Shown here: one piece after another, positions 1 to 7,941 of the stretch
How the letters are laid out: every line of letters begins with the position of its first letter
Position numbering within the stretch: the first letter of the stretch is position 1
Source: a virus
DNA length: 24,169 nt
Virus record (IMG/VR): IMGVR_UViG_3300037584_001452
Location: 1 to 24,169 of that record
Reading direction: 5' to 3' (one strand)
Notes under the pieces: model-generated
The model's database searches: none
Seen by the model: only the letters and a program-made list of their open reading frames with translations
Told to the model about the DNA's origin: nothing
Made by a program: the position numbers and the translations under genes

Positions 1-3000
1 CCTTCTAACCTTGCTCTAGCATCAGAGTATTTTTTAAAATCTTCTTTACCAGTAACATCTTCTATTTGTTTGTTAAACTCTTTGTTTAATCTAGTTGGTT
101 TATCAGCTATAGCTTGCTGTACATCTGATTTAACATCTATTTGATCTAATACGTTTTTTACTTGTTGAACGTTTAACAATGAGTCATCGGAAAAATAAAA
201 ATCATTATAACCTTCTGTAGCTTTTTCTAAAAACCAATCAGCTTTTGCTTGTGGATCACCGTTGCCTAAGCCAGTTATATTTGATATAGGTATATTTAAA
301 CCAATGTTTTTAAGAAACGTTTGTATTGCTTCTGCGGAAGCACCTGGTCTAGCTGTTACTACAAATATATCTTTTGGTCCAAATTTAGCTTGTTTTTTTC
401 TAGCCTCACTAACCATAGGTCCTTCTAATGTAGATATATCTACGTTTTCAAAATTACTAAAATCAAACTCAGCACCATTAGCAGTTAACTCTTCTGCTTG
501 CACAGCAAATTCACCAGCAGTTAATTCACCGGTTGTACCATCTGGCATTGTGTATTTAACCTTTTCTTTTGTTAGCGCTAGTGTGTCGTCAAAATCAAAA
601 GCACTTAATCCTTTTTCTTTTTTATCTACTTTTTGAGCATCAACTCTAACATCTTGTGAGTTTATTAAAGTTTGTTTTATTTGAGTAGCGTTTTGTTTTT
701 TACTAACAATATCTGCTGCGATTTCTACTGTTTTGTTTCTTGCTTGATCTTCTAGTTTTAATATATCTTGAACAGCTGGTGTTTGCATTAACTTTTCAAA
801 AGACTTTGGACTATCTAAATTAAAATTAGATTTATCACCTGTAACTTTTATATTAGCTGGTACAAAAGCTAGAGTTGGAGTTATATTACCATTTGCATCT
901 GTTCCAGATCTTTTAAATCTAAAAACCATGTCTACAGTGCCTTCAAGTTTAGGAACTGGTAGATTCAATGGATTTTCACCCATATAAAATAAACCTTGAC
1001 CTTGTATGTTTATATAGTATACAGGTGGTTGTTTTTTATTATATAATTCAGATATAACATCAGCACTAACTGTTTCTTTAGTAGTAGTTGCTTTTTGTAA
1101 ACCAGCTTTTTGAGCTTGCATCCAAGCTGTCTTTGGTATTTTTTTAGAACTAGTAGTTAAATCAACTCCTTGTTTTTTAATATCTTTAGCCCAAGCGGTT
1201 AATTTAGGTTTAGATTTTTTAACAATATTATCCATAACTGATTGAAGTTCTGGACTATATTTGTCATATGTAAATTTAAAATTACCTGTGTTAAAATCAT
1301 AAGTACCATTTACACTACTATATTGAGCATTGTCTAGTTTAGACTCACCTAAAAACTCAAAACCATTAAGTTCAAAAGCAAAGTCAAAGTTTCTATACCT
1401 ACCTTTTTCTGAAGGTTTTTTTAATATAACTTTTAAACCAGGAAATTTACTTTCCAACTCTATTGCGTTATTAATAATTAATTGTTCAAAAGCTTTATCT
1501 CTTTTTAAACCATCAGTTTCCATAACTTTTTCAACAAGATACTCAGTGTCTAATGTGTTATTTTCTAGACTTTCTTGTGTTATTTCTTGCTCAAAAGTAT
1601 TTTGTAAACTATCTGCTTCTTTTTTACTTAAACCTAAAGCTTTTCTTATACTATCAATACCAGCTTTTATAGACTTTACAATGTCTTTTGTTTTGCTATA
1701 AGTATCTTTAATTATATTTAAACCACTTTTTATTGCTTTGGCTACTTGATTAACCGGTAAACCAGCGTATAAAGTTCCAGCTTGATCTTCTATAAATGAA
1801 TCTACATTATCTATAGCTTCTTGTAATGTTTGCTCTACAATATCCTCTACAACATCTAGTGAAACATCTTCTTTAACTCTCTGATCAGCATCGGTTTGGA
1901 ATTGATCCATAAATTGGTCAGCGTTTAAATCAGAACCTTTTAACTCTAAAACATCATTAAGCTTATTCATAAAGTCAGCATCAGCTTTCATAGCTTGAAC
2001 TTCTTCTACAACCGCACCTTCAGCTAATATACTAAACAAAGATTGTGATCTTTTTTCATTAGCTTTAAAATAATCTTTTATTTCTTGTAATTTTTCTGGT
2101 GTGGTTTTAGGTATTCTAAAAACTTGTTTTTTAAAGTCGGTACGCTTACCATCTTTAATTTGTTTAGTAGGTGTTCTACCAACTTCTTCAATACCAAATA
2201 ATTTACCAAACCTACCTTTAATAGTAGCTAGCGGTAATGAGTTTATAAAGTCTTGATTAATAACATCGTCTACAAACTGATTATATTGTGGTGAACCAAA
2301 CCTACCTATTGCACCTTTGATTACGTTTCTAATTTCTTTTTGCTGAGTCTTTTTTATAATATCTTTTGCTACTATATCTGGACTAACACCTTTATCATTA
2401 ATTGATCTTATTATTTCATCTTTAACTTTAGCGTTTTGAGTTTCTCTTACTTCAGGTGTAAGTTTTTCTGCAACAACCTCTAGTTGTGATGGATATATTT
2501 TTGCTCTACCAGTTTCTTGAGGTGTAACATCTATATCAATTTCTTCAGCTACAACTTCTCTAGCTTCAGGTCTATCTAAAGTAGTTGCATCTTTTTGACC
2601 AATGTATTTATCATATATACCTTGTGCTTTTGGAGCAATGTTAGCAGTTACAAATGTGGAAAAAGATCCTTTATCTGGTGACCATCTATCCATTATACCC
2701 GAAAACTCTTTATTTATTTCAGCTACAGCATCTTCTCTAGCTATGTCACCTTTACGAGTATCAAACTTAATTGCAGCTAAACCTATTTTATTGTATTGAT
2801 CTAATAAAGCTTCTACATCTACAGCAGAAGGATCTTGCTGATATTGAGTAGCTAATTCATCTGCTTTTGGTGATGATTTTCTAGTTGGTAAAATACTCAT
2901 ACCTACTACATTAGCTCTTTCTGTTTCTACATCAGCTACTAATTCACCCAACCTACTATTTATTTCATTTACTCTATCAATATCCTGCGTTGTTAAAGCA

Positions 3001-4637
3001 GAATCATCAACTTGTTTTATTTTTTGTTGTAATTTATTTTTTTCAATTAACAAAGAAGCGGCTTCAACATTTTCGTTCAAACCTAAAGGTTTTAATTGTT
3101 GAGTAGCTTGAGTTACATCTCTAAAGTTTTCTTGTATACTATTAGCTTGTTCTTGATTTATTTTACCTAATTCTAAATCTTTAGTAACTTGTTGATCTAA
3201 TATTGTTTTAGCTTTTGGTGTTTGTGCTATTTTTAATTCTTCTAAACCACTAACTGGTTTTGATAAATCTACAGGTGTAGAATAAACTTCTGTAATATTA
3301 TTAACGTTAAAATCAGGATTTATTTTTGCAACACTTTTATTTATTTTATTAATAGCCATTGCTTCTTGAATACCGTTTTTAACTTGCATAACATTTATAG
3401 GACCAGCATATGTGGCACCACCACCAACACCTTGTATAAAAGCATCGTTAACTCCTTCAAACGGATCTTTACCGTTTATCATGTTTTGAGTTATTTGTGT
3501 AGCAACTTCCTCTATACCTTCACCTAATGCACCTACAGGAGCTCCTGCTTTTTTAAGAGCTTGTTCATACATTTCAATTAACCCGTTTCTAAATACTTTT
3601 TGTCCTTGCTGTCTACCTTCTTTTAGTAATATATCTTTATATACTTTACCTAAAGTTCCACTACCAATAGCAGAAAAAACTGTTTCAGCACCTGCTAAAC
3701 CTATTGCTTTAGCTGTTAAATCAAACTCACTAGCACCTGGATTTTCTTCTCTTAATCTTCTAAGTTCAGGTCCTAAAAACATAGGAGTTGAACCCGCTGC
3801 TAATTTAGGTATACTTGTAGCTGCTCCACCCATCATCATGCTCATGCTTACAGGCGTGCTTTCAGCTAAACCACTACCTAGCTGTTTAAAACCATCTGAC
3901 CAATTGCCTTTTTTAAAGTTTTCATAAATACCTTGAGTATCATAATTTTCATTATTCCAAATAGATTGTTCTTTACCTAGCTTTTCCGTTTCTTTTTGAT
4001 AAAACTCTAATAAAGGATTTGTTATACCAAACTCTTTTTTAAATTTTTCAGAACTTAATTCGTATTCTTTAGGTAAAATACCAGCGTCTACTAACCAGTT
4101 TTGTGGTGTAGAAAATATATCATAAAAACTTTCACCTAAACCAAACATCATCTCACCTAATGTTGTACTGCCTTTAGCTAAATCTACAGTGGCAAGTTTT
4201 TCTAAATAAGATTTTTTAGCTATTTTATCTTTTTCTATTTGTTCTTTATCTTGTACGCTTCTTAAAGCCGTATTGTGATCCTCAATAGATTTATTTAACT
4301 TAGTTAAAGTATCATTATACATTTTAATTCTATTAGGAGAATCCATAGCATCCATCTCCATATCTCCTCCAGATATTTGAATTAAATCAGTTTCTAGTTT
4401 ATTTATGTTGTTTTGAGAGTTTTTAAAATCAAACTCATCTGTGTTTATTTCAGGTTCTATAGGCTCTGTAGCTGAAGCAATAGTTAAAGGTATAGGTTTT
4501 TCTTCTACAACTTCTTCAACTTCCTCTTCAACCTGTGGTTGAGGATTATTTTTCTTCCATTCCTCTACTTTAGTATATATCTCTTCTTGAGATAAATTCT
4601 GATTCTGTAAAGAAATAACGTATTCTTGTAGAGTCAT
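1..4637 (-). CDS. Giant multidomain virion/polyvalent protein (partial, C-terminus outside window)
   Basis: The frame is open from an ATG at 4637 to the window edge: 1545 complete codons without a stop. The start directly follows the TAA of the upstream gene. Visible parts in order: a Glu-rich N-terminus (about 35-50); a Gly/Ala/Met-rich, possibly membrane-active stretch (about 245-285); a Gly-rich segment (about 375-415); a sigma-70 region-2-like motif, W652-SPDKGSFSTF-662; a Glu/Asp-rich helical region, then a YAGLPVN motif (about 925); a PD-(D/E)XK-like core, D1085 and E1098-S-K1100; and a HAD phosphatase with motif I D1348-F-D-D-T1352, motif II VVTARPG (1426-1432) and acidic motif FSDDS (1482-1486). 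Such giant chains at the end of late operons are known in phages as internal or 'polyvalent' proteins injected with DNA; that role here is inferred. The enzymatic activities are predicted from motifs only. Confidence 0.85.
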   Translation of the reverse strand, partial: MTLQEYVISLQNQNLSQEEIYTKVEEWKKNNPQPQVEEEVEEVVEEKPIPLTIASATEPIEPEINTDEFDFKNSQNNINKLETDLIQISGGDMEMDAMDSPNRIKMYNDTLTKLNKSIEDHNTALRSVQDKEQIEKDKIAKKSYLEKLATVDLAKGSTTLGEMMFGLGESFYDIFSTPQNWLVDAGILPKEYELSSEKFKKEFGITNPLLEFYQKETEKLGKEQSIWNNENYDTQGIYENFKKGNWSDGFKQLGSGLAESTPVSMSMMMGGAATSIPKLAAGSTPMFLGPELRRLREENPGASEFDLTAKAIGLAGAETVFSAIGSGTLGKVYKDILLKEGRQQGQKVFRNGLIEMYEQALKKAGAPVGALGEGIEEVATQITQNMINGKDPFEGVNDAFIQGVGGGATYAGPINVMQVKNGIQEAMAINKINKSVAKINPDFNVNNITEVYSTPVDLSKPVSGLEELKIAQTPKAKTILDQQVTKDLELGKINQEQANSIQENFRDVTQATQQLKPLGLNENVEAASLLIEKNKLQQKIKQVDDSALTTQDIDRVNEINSRLGELVADVETERANVVGMSILPTRKSSPKADELATQYQQDPSAVDVEALLDQYNKIGLAAIKFDTRKGDIAREDAVAEINKEFSGIMDRWSPDKGSFSTFVTANIAPKAQGIYDKYIGQKDATTLDRPEAREVVAEEIDIDVTPQETGRAKIYPSQLEVVAEKLTPEVRETQNAKVKDEIIRSINDKGVSPDIVAKDIIKKTQQKEIRNVIKGAIGRFGSPQYNQFVDDVINQDFINSLPLATIKGRFGKLFGIEEVGRTPTKQIKDGKRTDFKKQVFRIPKTTPEKLQEIKDYFKANEKRSQSLFSILAEGAVVEEVQAMKADADFMNKLNDVLELKGSDLNADQFMDQFQTDADQRVKEDVSLDVVEDIVEQTLQEAIDNVDSFIEDQAGTLYAGLPVNQVAKAIKSGLNIIKDTYSKTKDIVKSIKAGIDSIRKALGLSKKEADSLQNTFEQEITQESLENNTLDTEYLVEKVMETDGLKRDKAFEQLIINNAIELESKFPGLKVILKKPSEKGRYRNFDFAFELNGFEFLGESKLDNAQYSSVNGTYDFNTGNFKFTYDKYSPELQSVMDNIVKKSKPKLTAWAKDIKKQGVDLTTSSKKIPKTAWMQAQKAGLQKATTTKETVSADVISELYNKKQPPVYYINIQGQGLFYMGENPLNLPVPKLEGTVDMVFRFKRSGTDANGNITPTLAFVPANIKVTGDKSNFNLDSPKSFEKLMQTPAVQDILKLEDQARNKTVEIAADIVSKKQNATQIKQTLINSQDVRVDAQKVDKKEKGLSAFDFDDTLALTKEKVKYTMPDGTTGELTAGEFAVQAEELTANGAEFDFSNFENVDISTLEGPMVSEARKKQAKFGPKDIFVVTARPGASAEAIQTFLKNIGLNIPISNITGLGNGDPQAKADWFLEKATEGYNDFYFSDDSLLNVQQVKNVLDQIDVKSDVQQAIADKPTRLNKEFNKQIEDVTGKEDFKKYSDARARLE

Positions 4638-5741
4638 TTAACTTAATTTATTGTCTTGTAAGAACTTATCAGCTTTTGCTTTTTTACCTTCTTCTAAATC
4701 AAATACAGCTGCATCTGCTTGTACTGTTGGTATTTGATTTGTAGTAAATTGTTTTAAATAGTTATTCATAAAATACTCTTTATATTTAACCATAAATAAT
4801 TCTTTTTTATCTTGCATTAATGGCAAGTCTTTTTCATATGACCAAGCTACAAAACCAGCATTAGCGTTTTGAGCCATTTGATCGTCTTCTGATACACTAG
4901 TACCAGCACCAATAAACACATTCCATGCAGCGACTACTGATTGCTCAGAGCTTAGCATACCTGCAACTTCAGCGTTTATAAATGGAGTTACTTTTCTTTC
5001 AATTTTATCTAGATCAAATTTAAGTAAGTTTCTACCTTTACCCATACCTATATCTACAATTTCATAATCATAACTACCATCAGAATTTTTTAATACAAAT
5101 TCATCTGCTATTTTAGCACCTGGCATTAGTTCACCTGTTTCAGGATTACTAGATCCACCAGCCATAACACCAACTTCGCCTAATAATCTTAACATGTCTT
5201 TATTTATGTTAGGAGTTGTAGCTACTATATCTGTCCCTGACTCCATTAGAGCATCTAGAGCGTCACTATTTATTACAAATGGTTCATCTAGCATAGGACC
5301 TTCAAAAATCATCCTCTGTGATCCGTTTTCTAGTAGCTGTAAAGAAGCATTATAACCATCACTTTTAGCAAATGTAGGTTTACCAGTTAGTATTGCGTTA
5401 GCTACAGCGTAAGCATAGTTTTGATTAACATCATAGTACATGTCATTAGTAACTATAAGTTGAGATCCAATATTGGTTAAAAACTCTAATGATTTATTTG
5501 GAGCTTCCATTAAAAATTTTAATCTGTCTGTTTCGTATTTACAACCAGGCTCAATACATTGATTATTGTTTAAAGCTGTTTTTAATTCAGCATATACTTT
5601 ACCTGTATTTTCATAAGCTCTATCTAGTATAGCAAAATTATAATCAGCTGTGCTAGCTATATAAGCAGGGTTATAACCTAAAGCGTTGCTTTGGTTTAGT
5701 TGTTTTATAAACAAATTAATTTTTATATTTTTATCTTCCAT
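4638..5741 (-). CDS. Unknown virion-associated protein (367 aa), probable internal/cargo protein
   Basis: I do not recognise a family. The 367-aa product is acidic and soluble-looking, with no signal peptide or clear membrane segment. It contains one Cys pair near residues 62 and 66 (CIEPGC) and a charged, Lys-rich C-terminal end. The start ATG at 5741 lies 13 bases after the stop of the 219-aa gene, in an A/T-only leader. Its TAA abuts the ATG of the giant gene, so the two are probably translationally coupled. Its position between a likely ejection protein and the giant protein suggests an internal virion or ejected protein. That is inference from context only. The reading frame is certain; the role is not. 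Confidence 0.8.
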   Translation of the reverse strand: MEDKNIKINLFIKQLNQSNALGYNPAYIASTADYNFAILDRAYENTGKVYAELKTALNNNQCIEPGCKYETDRLKFLMEAPNKSLEFLTNIGSQLIVTNDMYYDVNQNYAYAVANAILTGKPTFAKSDGYNASLQLLENGSQRMIFEGPMLDEPFVINSDALDALMESGTDIVATTPNINKDMLRLLGEVGVMAGGSSNPETGELMPGAKIADEFVLKNSDGSYDYEIVDIGMGKGRNLLKFDLDKIERKVTPFINAEVAGMLSSEQSVVAAWNVFIGAGTSVSEDDQMAQNANAGFVAWSYEKDLPLMQDKKELFMVKYKEYFMNNYLKQFTTNQIPTVQADAAVFDLEEGKKAKADKFLQDNKLS

Positions 5742-5754
5742 TGTAATTTATTTA

Positions 5755-6414
5755 TTAATCCCAATCAGCACCACCTAGTATACTAGCCGCGGCACCAATA
5801 CCTCCTGTTAACGCTGCGGTTGAGTCAGCGCTTGCTTGAGCTGCTGCTCCACGTAAAGCACCAATTTGATTAGATAATCTATTAAGTTGTTGCATGTCTC
5901 TAGCTTCTTGAGCATTAAACATATATTGTTCACCTTGAACATCAGCCATTTGTTGTCTTTGAGCTTCTGCCATTCGTTGTCTTTGTAACGTAGCCTCACC
6001 TTGTAGTCTTTGTTTTTCATTAGCAGCTTCTTGCTGTTCTATATTGGCAGCTATACCTTTTTTACTTTGTAACGCAGCCTGTGCTAAAGCTGTAGCACCA
6101 CCAGCGCTACCACCAGTAGCTCTTATAGTATCTAACGTGTTAGCTAAAGCTATATCAGTTTGTTCCATTTGTATTTCAGTCGCTTTTGTAGCTACAGATA
6201 AATTAGCAAAAGGATTTGAAAGCATACTACTTAAATCAGTTATATTAGCATAAGGATCTGTTATCTCTTGTCTATTTTCTTCTAATTGATTTAGTTTATA
6301 TTCTAAACCACGAGCTTGTATCTCTCTATTTCTAGCCGCGCGCTTGGCTCTACTAGAACCGATAATACCACCGACTAAGCTTATTGCTCCACCTATTATT
6401 GCTGCTGCTGGCAT
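5755..6414 (-). CDS. Probable internal virion / DNA-ejection protein (glycine zipper plus coiled coil)
   Basis: The 219-aa product starts with a hydrophobic glycine-zipper helix (residues 4-20, AAAIIGGAISLVGGIIG) followed by a basic stretch (SSRAKRAARNR). A long Gln/Glu/Ala/Arg-rich helical region follows (about 30-185, with a Gly/Ala-rich hinge at 100-110), and the chain ends in a second Gly/Ala-rich hydrophobic tail (about 188-215). This architecture is typical of small podovirus internal proteins that are ejected and insert into membranes, such as T7 gp14-type proteins; no sequence homology is claimed. It lies 18 bases after the 496-aa nozzle gene and before two further probable cargo genes. 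Start chosen: the ATG at 6414, which puts the glycine zipper at the N-terminus. Confidence 0.72.
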   Translation of the reverse strand: MPAAAIIGGAISLVGGIIGSSRAKRAARNREIQARGLEYKLNQLEENRQEITDPYANITDLSSMLSNPFANLSVATKATEIQMEQTDIALANTLDTIRATGGSAGGATALAQAALQSKKGIAANIEQQEAANEKQRLQGEATLQRQRMAEAQRQQMADVQGEQYMFNAQEARDMQQLNRLSNQIGALRGAAAQASADSTAALTGGIGAAASILGGADWD

Positions 6415-6432
6415 AATGTTAAATTTTTATTA

Positions 6433-7923
6433 TTAATATCCATTGTTTGAATCAAATTTTGCTCCTACTGAAAATAATACTTTTGCACCACCAAGGTTTG
6501 TTACATTATCAGTTGAAAAAGTTGCTGTAGTATAATAACCTTTTATACCACTTATTGCGTCTCCAAATATTATTTCACCACTACTTGGAGCTGAGTTATT
6601 TATTACGTTTGCTACGTAGGCATTTTCTTTTCTATTAAACCCAGCATAATATCTTGGTAATGCTGGATCGCTAGTTCCTAAAGTTCCAGCGTAATTTGCT
6701 CTTGTAACAGGAGCACCACCAACTGGATTAAATACATATTCACCACCATAGTAACTTAATATAGATGTTATTGTATCATTATTGTTTTGATAAGTACTAG
6801 TTGAAGGGTTTATATCTTCACCTGTAGCTGTTGAAATTAAAGATCTTACTTCCCAACCATTACTTCCTTCGTAACTTATTGTACTAAAAGTTTTAGACAC
6901 TAGTGGTTCAGGATTAAATATAACTGTTATAGTACTTGCAAATGGAGTTGCTGATCCGTAAAAAACACCTCTTAAAACAGTTGGATCATAATGTTTGTAT
7001 AAACCTGTAGAGTTAGTGCTATAGAAATTATTTTTAATACTCATCATTTGATCTGGTCTATAATCAAATAAACTAGTCCAACCTTGAACACCTTCATCAT
7101 AAGTAACAGTGTTAAAATTTGGAGTAGGTGTATATAAATCACTTTGTTGAGTTGATAAAACGTATTGATCGTTATAAATATCCCAACCACCTATAGCAAA
7201 ACCAGAACTACCACCTAAATCTAAATTGTTTAATTCATCTCTAAAGAAGTCTCTCATACCTAATTGCGATATTTCAATTATACTACTACCTCTTAAAGAT
7301 AAAACTACGTTATTATTTTTATCTGTAAAATATTTATTATTACCGTATACGGCAAAGCTTTCTGGATTTTTACTAATACCATATTTACCCGGTATTGGTT
7401 GTATAACACCTATAACTAAATTAGTAGAAGTAACAGCTGGATTACCCTCAGCTGTAAAAATAGCATCTTTATCTATCAATGCTCTATTAACTTTAGTTTC
7501 TTGAAACACAAATAGATTTGTGTCTTCTGCGTATAATTTTTGTATTGAACCGTTTGCTGGGTCTGCTGCTTTTTCAATATCATCAGCGGTTGAAAACACG
7601 TTTGTGTTATTTATTCCTGTTCTAGAGTTGTATACGCCAGAATATATTAATGCGTTAAATCTTCTATAACCAGCAGGTTCTGCTTCTACTAAATAAGCTT
7701 TTGCTCCATAATCTACAGATGTATTATTAAAACCACCTCTAATTCTAGATTCTTCTAAGACATAATCATCTTCATCTGGACTACCAATAACTGTATTAGG
7801 ATATGATCCATTTAAAGAAGATGGTATTCCAAAAGAACCATTCCATATAGGATCGTCGCTTCCATCACTTACCTTCTTTAATATAAAAGAGTTAAAATAT
7901 TTTATTTCAATAGTTGCGCCCAT
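6433..7923 (-). CDS. Tail nozzle/muzzle C-terminal-type protein (496 aa)
   Basis: A beta-rich 496-aa protein with many Asn, Gly, Ser and Thr residues. The segment at 120-230 (KLYAEDTNLFVFQETKVNRA, GKYGISKNPESFAVYG, YFTDKNNNVVLSL, GMRDFFRD) reads like propeller blades of phage tail-nozzle proteins. The segment at 280-360 (GWTSLFDYRPDQM, LYKHYDP, FSTISYEGSNGWE) resembles the distal part of crAss-like and P22 gp10-like muzzle proteins; this is recognition from memory, not a search. It begins 18 bases after the 1440-aa gene. The ATG at 7923 is the first Met after the preceding stop and precedes all the conserved blades. I infer that the two proteins together form the tail nozzle, as one split chain or two partners. 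Confidence 0.7.
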   Translation of the reverse strand: MGATIEIKYFNSFILKKVSDGSDDPIWNGSFGIPSSLNGSYPNTVIGSPDEDDYVLEESRIRGGFNNTSVDYGAKAYLVEAEPAGYRRFNALIYSGVYNSRTGINNTNVFSTADDIEKAADPANGSIQKLYAEDTNLFVFQETKVNRALIDKDAIFTAEGNPAVTSTNLVIGVIQPIPGKYGISKNPESFAVYGNNKYFTDKNNNVVLSLRGSSIIEISQLGMRDFFRDELNNLDLGGSSGFAIGGWDIYNDQYVLSTQQSDLYTPTPNFNTVTYDEGVQGWTSLFDYRPDQMMSIKNNFYSTNSTGLYKHYDPTVLRGVFYGSATPFASTITVIFNPEPLVSKTFSTISYEGSNGWEVRSLISTATGEDINPSTSTYQNNNDTITSILSYYGGEYVFNPVGGAPVTRANYAGTLGTSDPALPRYYAGFNRKENAYVANVINNSAPSSGEIIFGDAISGIKGYYTTATFSTDNVTNLGGAKVLFSVGAKFDSNNGY

Positions 7924-7941
7924 ATTTTATGATTACATGTT

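Noticed and set aside
262-636. 124-aa plus-strand open frame
   Set aside because: Antisense to the HAD domain of the giant gene, whose motifs show the minus strand to be coding.
1330-1701. 123-aa plus-strand open frame
   Set aside because: Antisense to the nuclease-like region of the giant gene; Leu/Ser/Phe-rich, as expected from reverse reading of Lys/Glu-rich coding DNA.
5808-6020. 70-aa minus-strand frame within the 219-aa gene
   Set aside because: Different frame from a gene with a clear ejection-protein layout; no leader or conserved motif.
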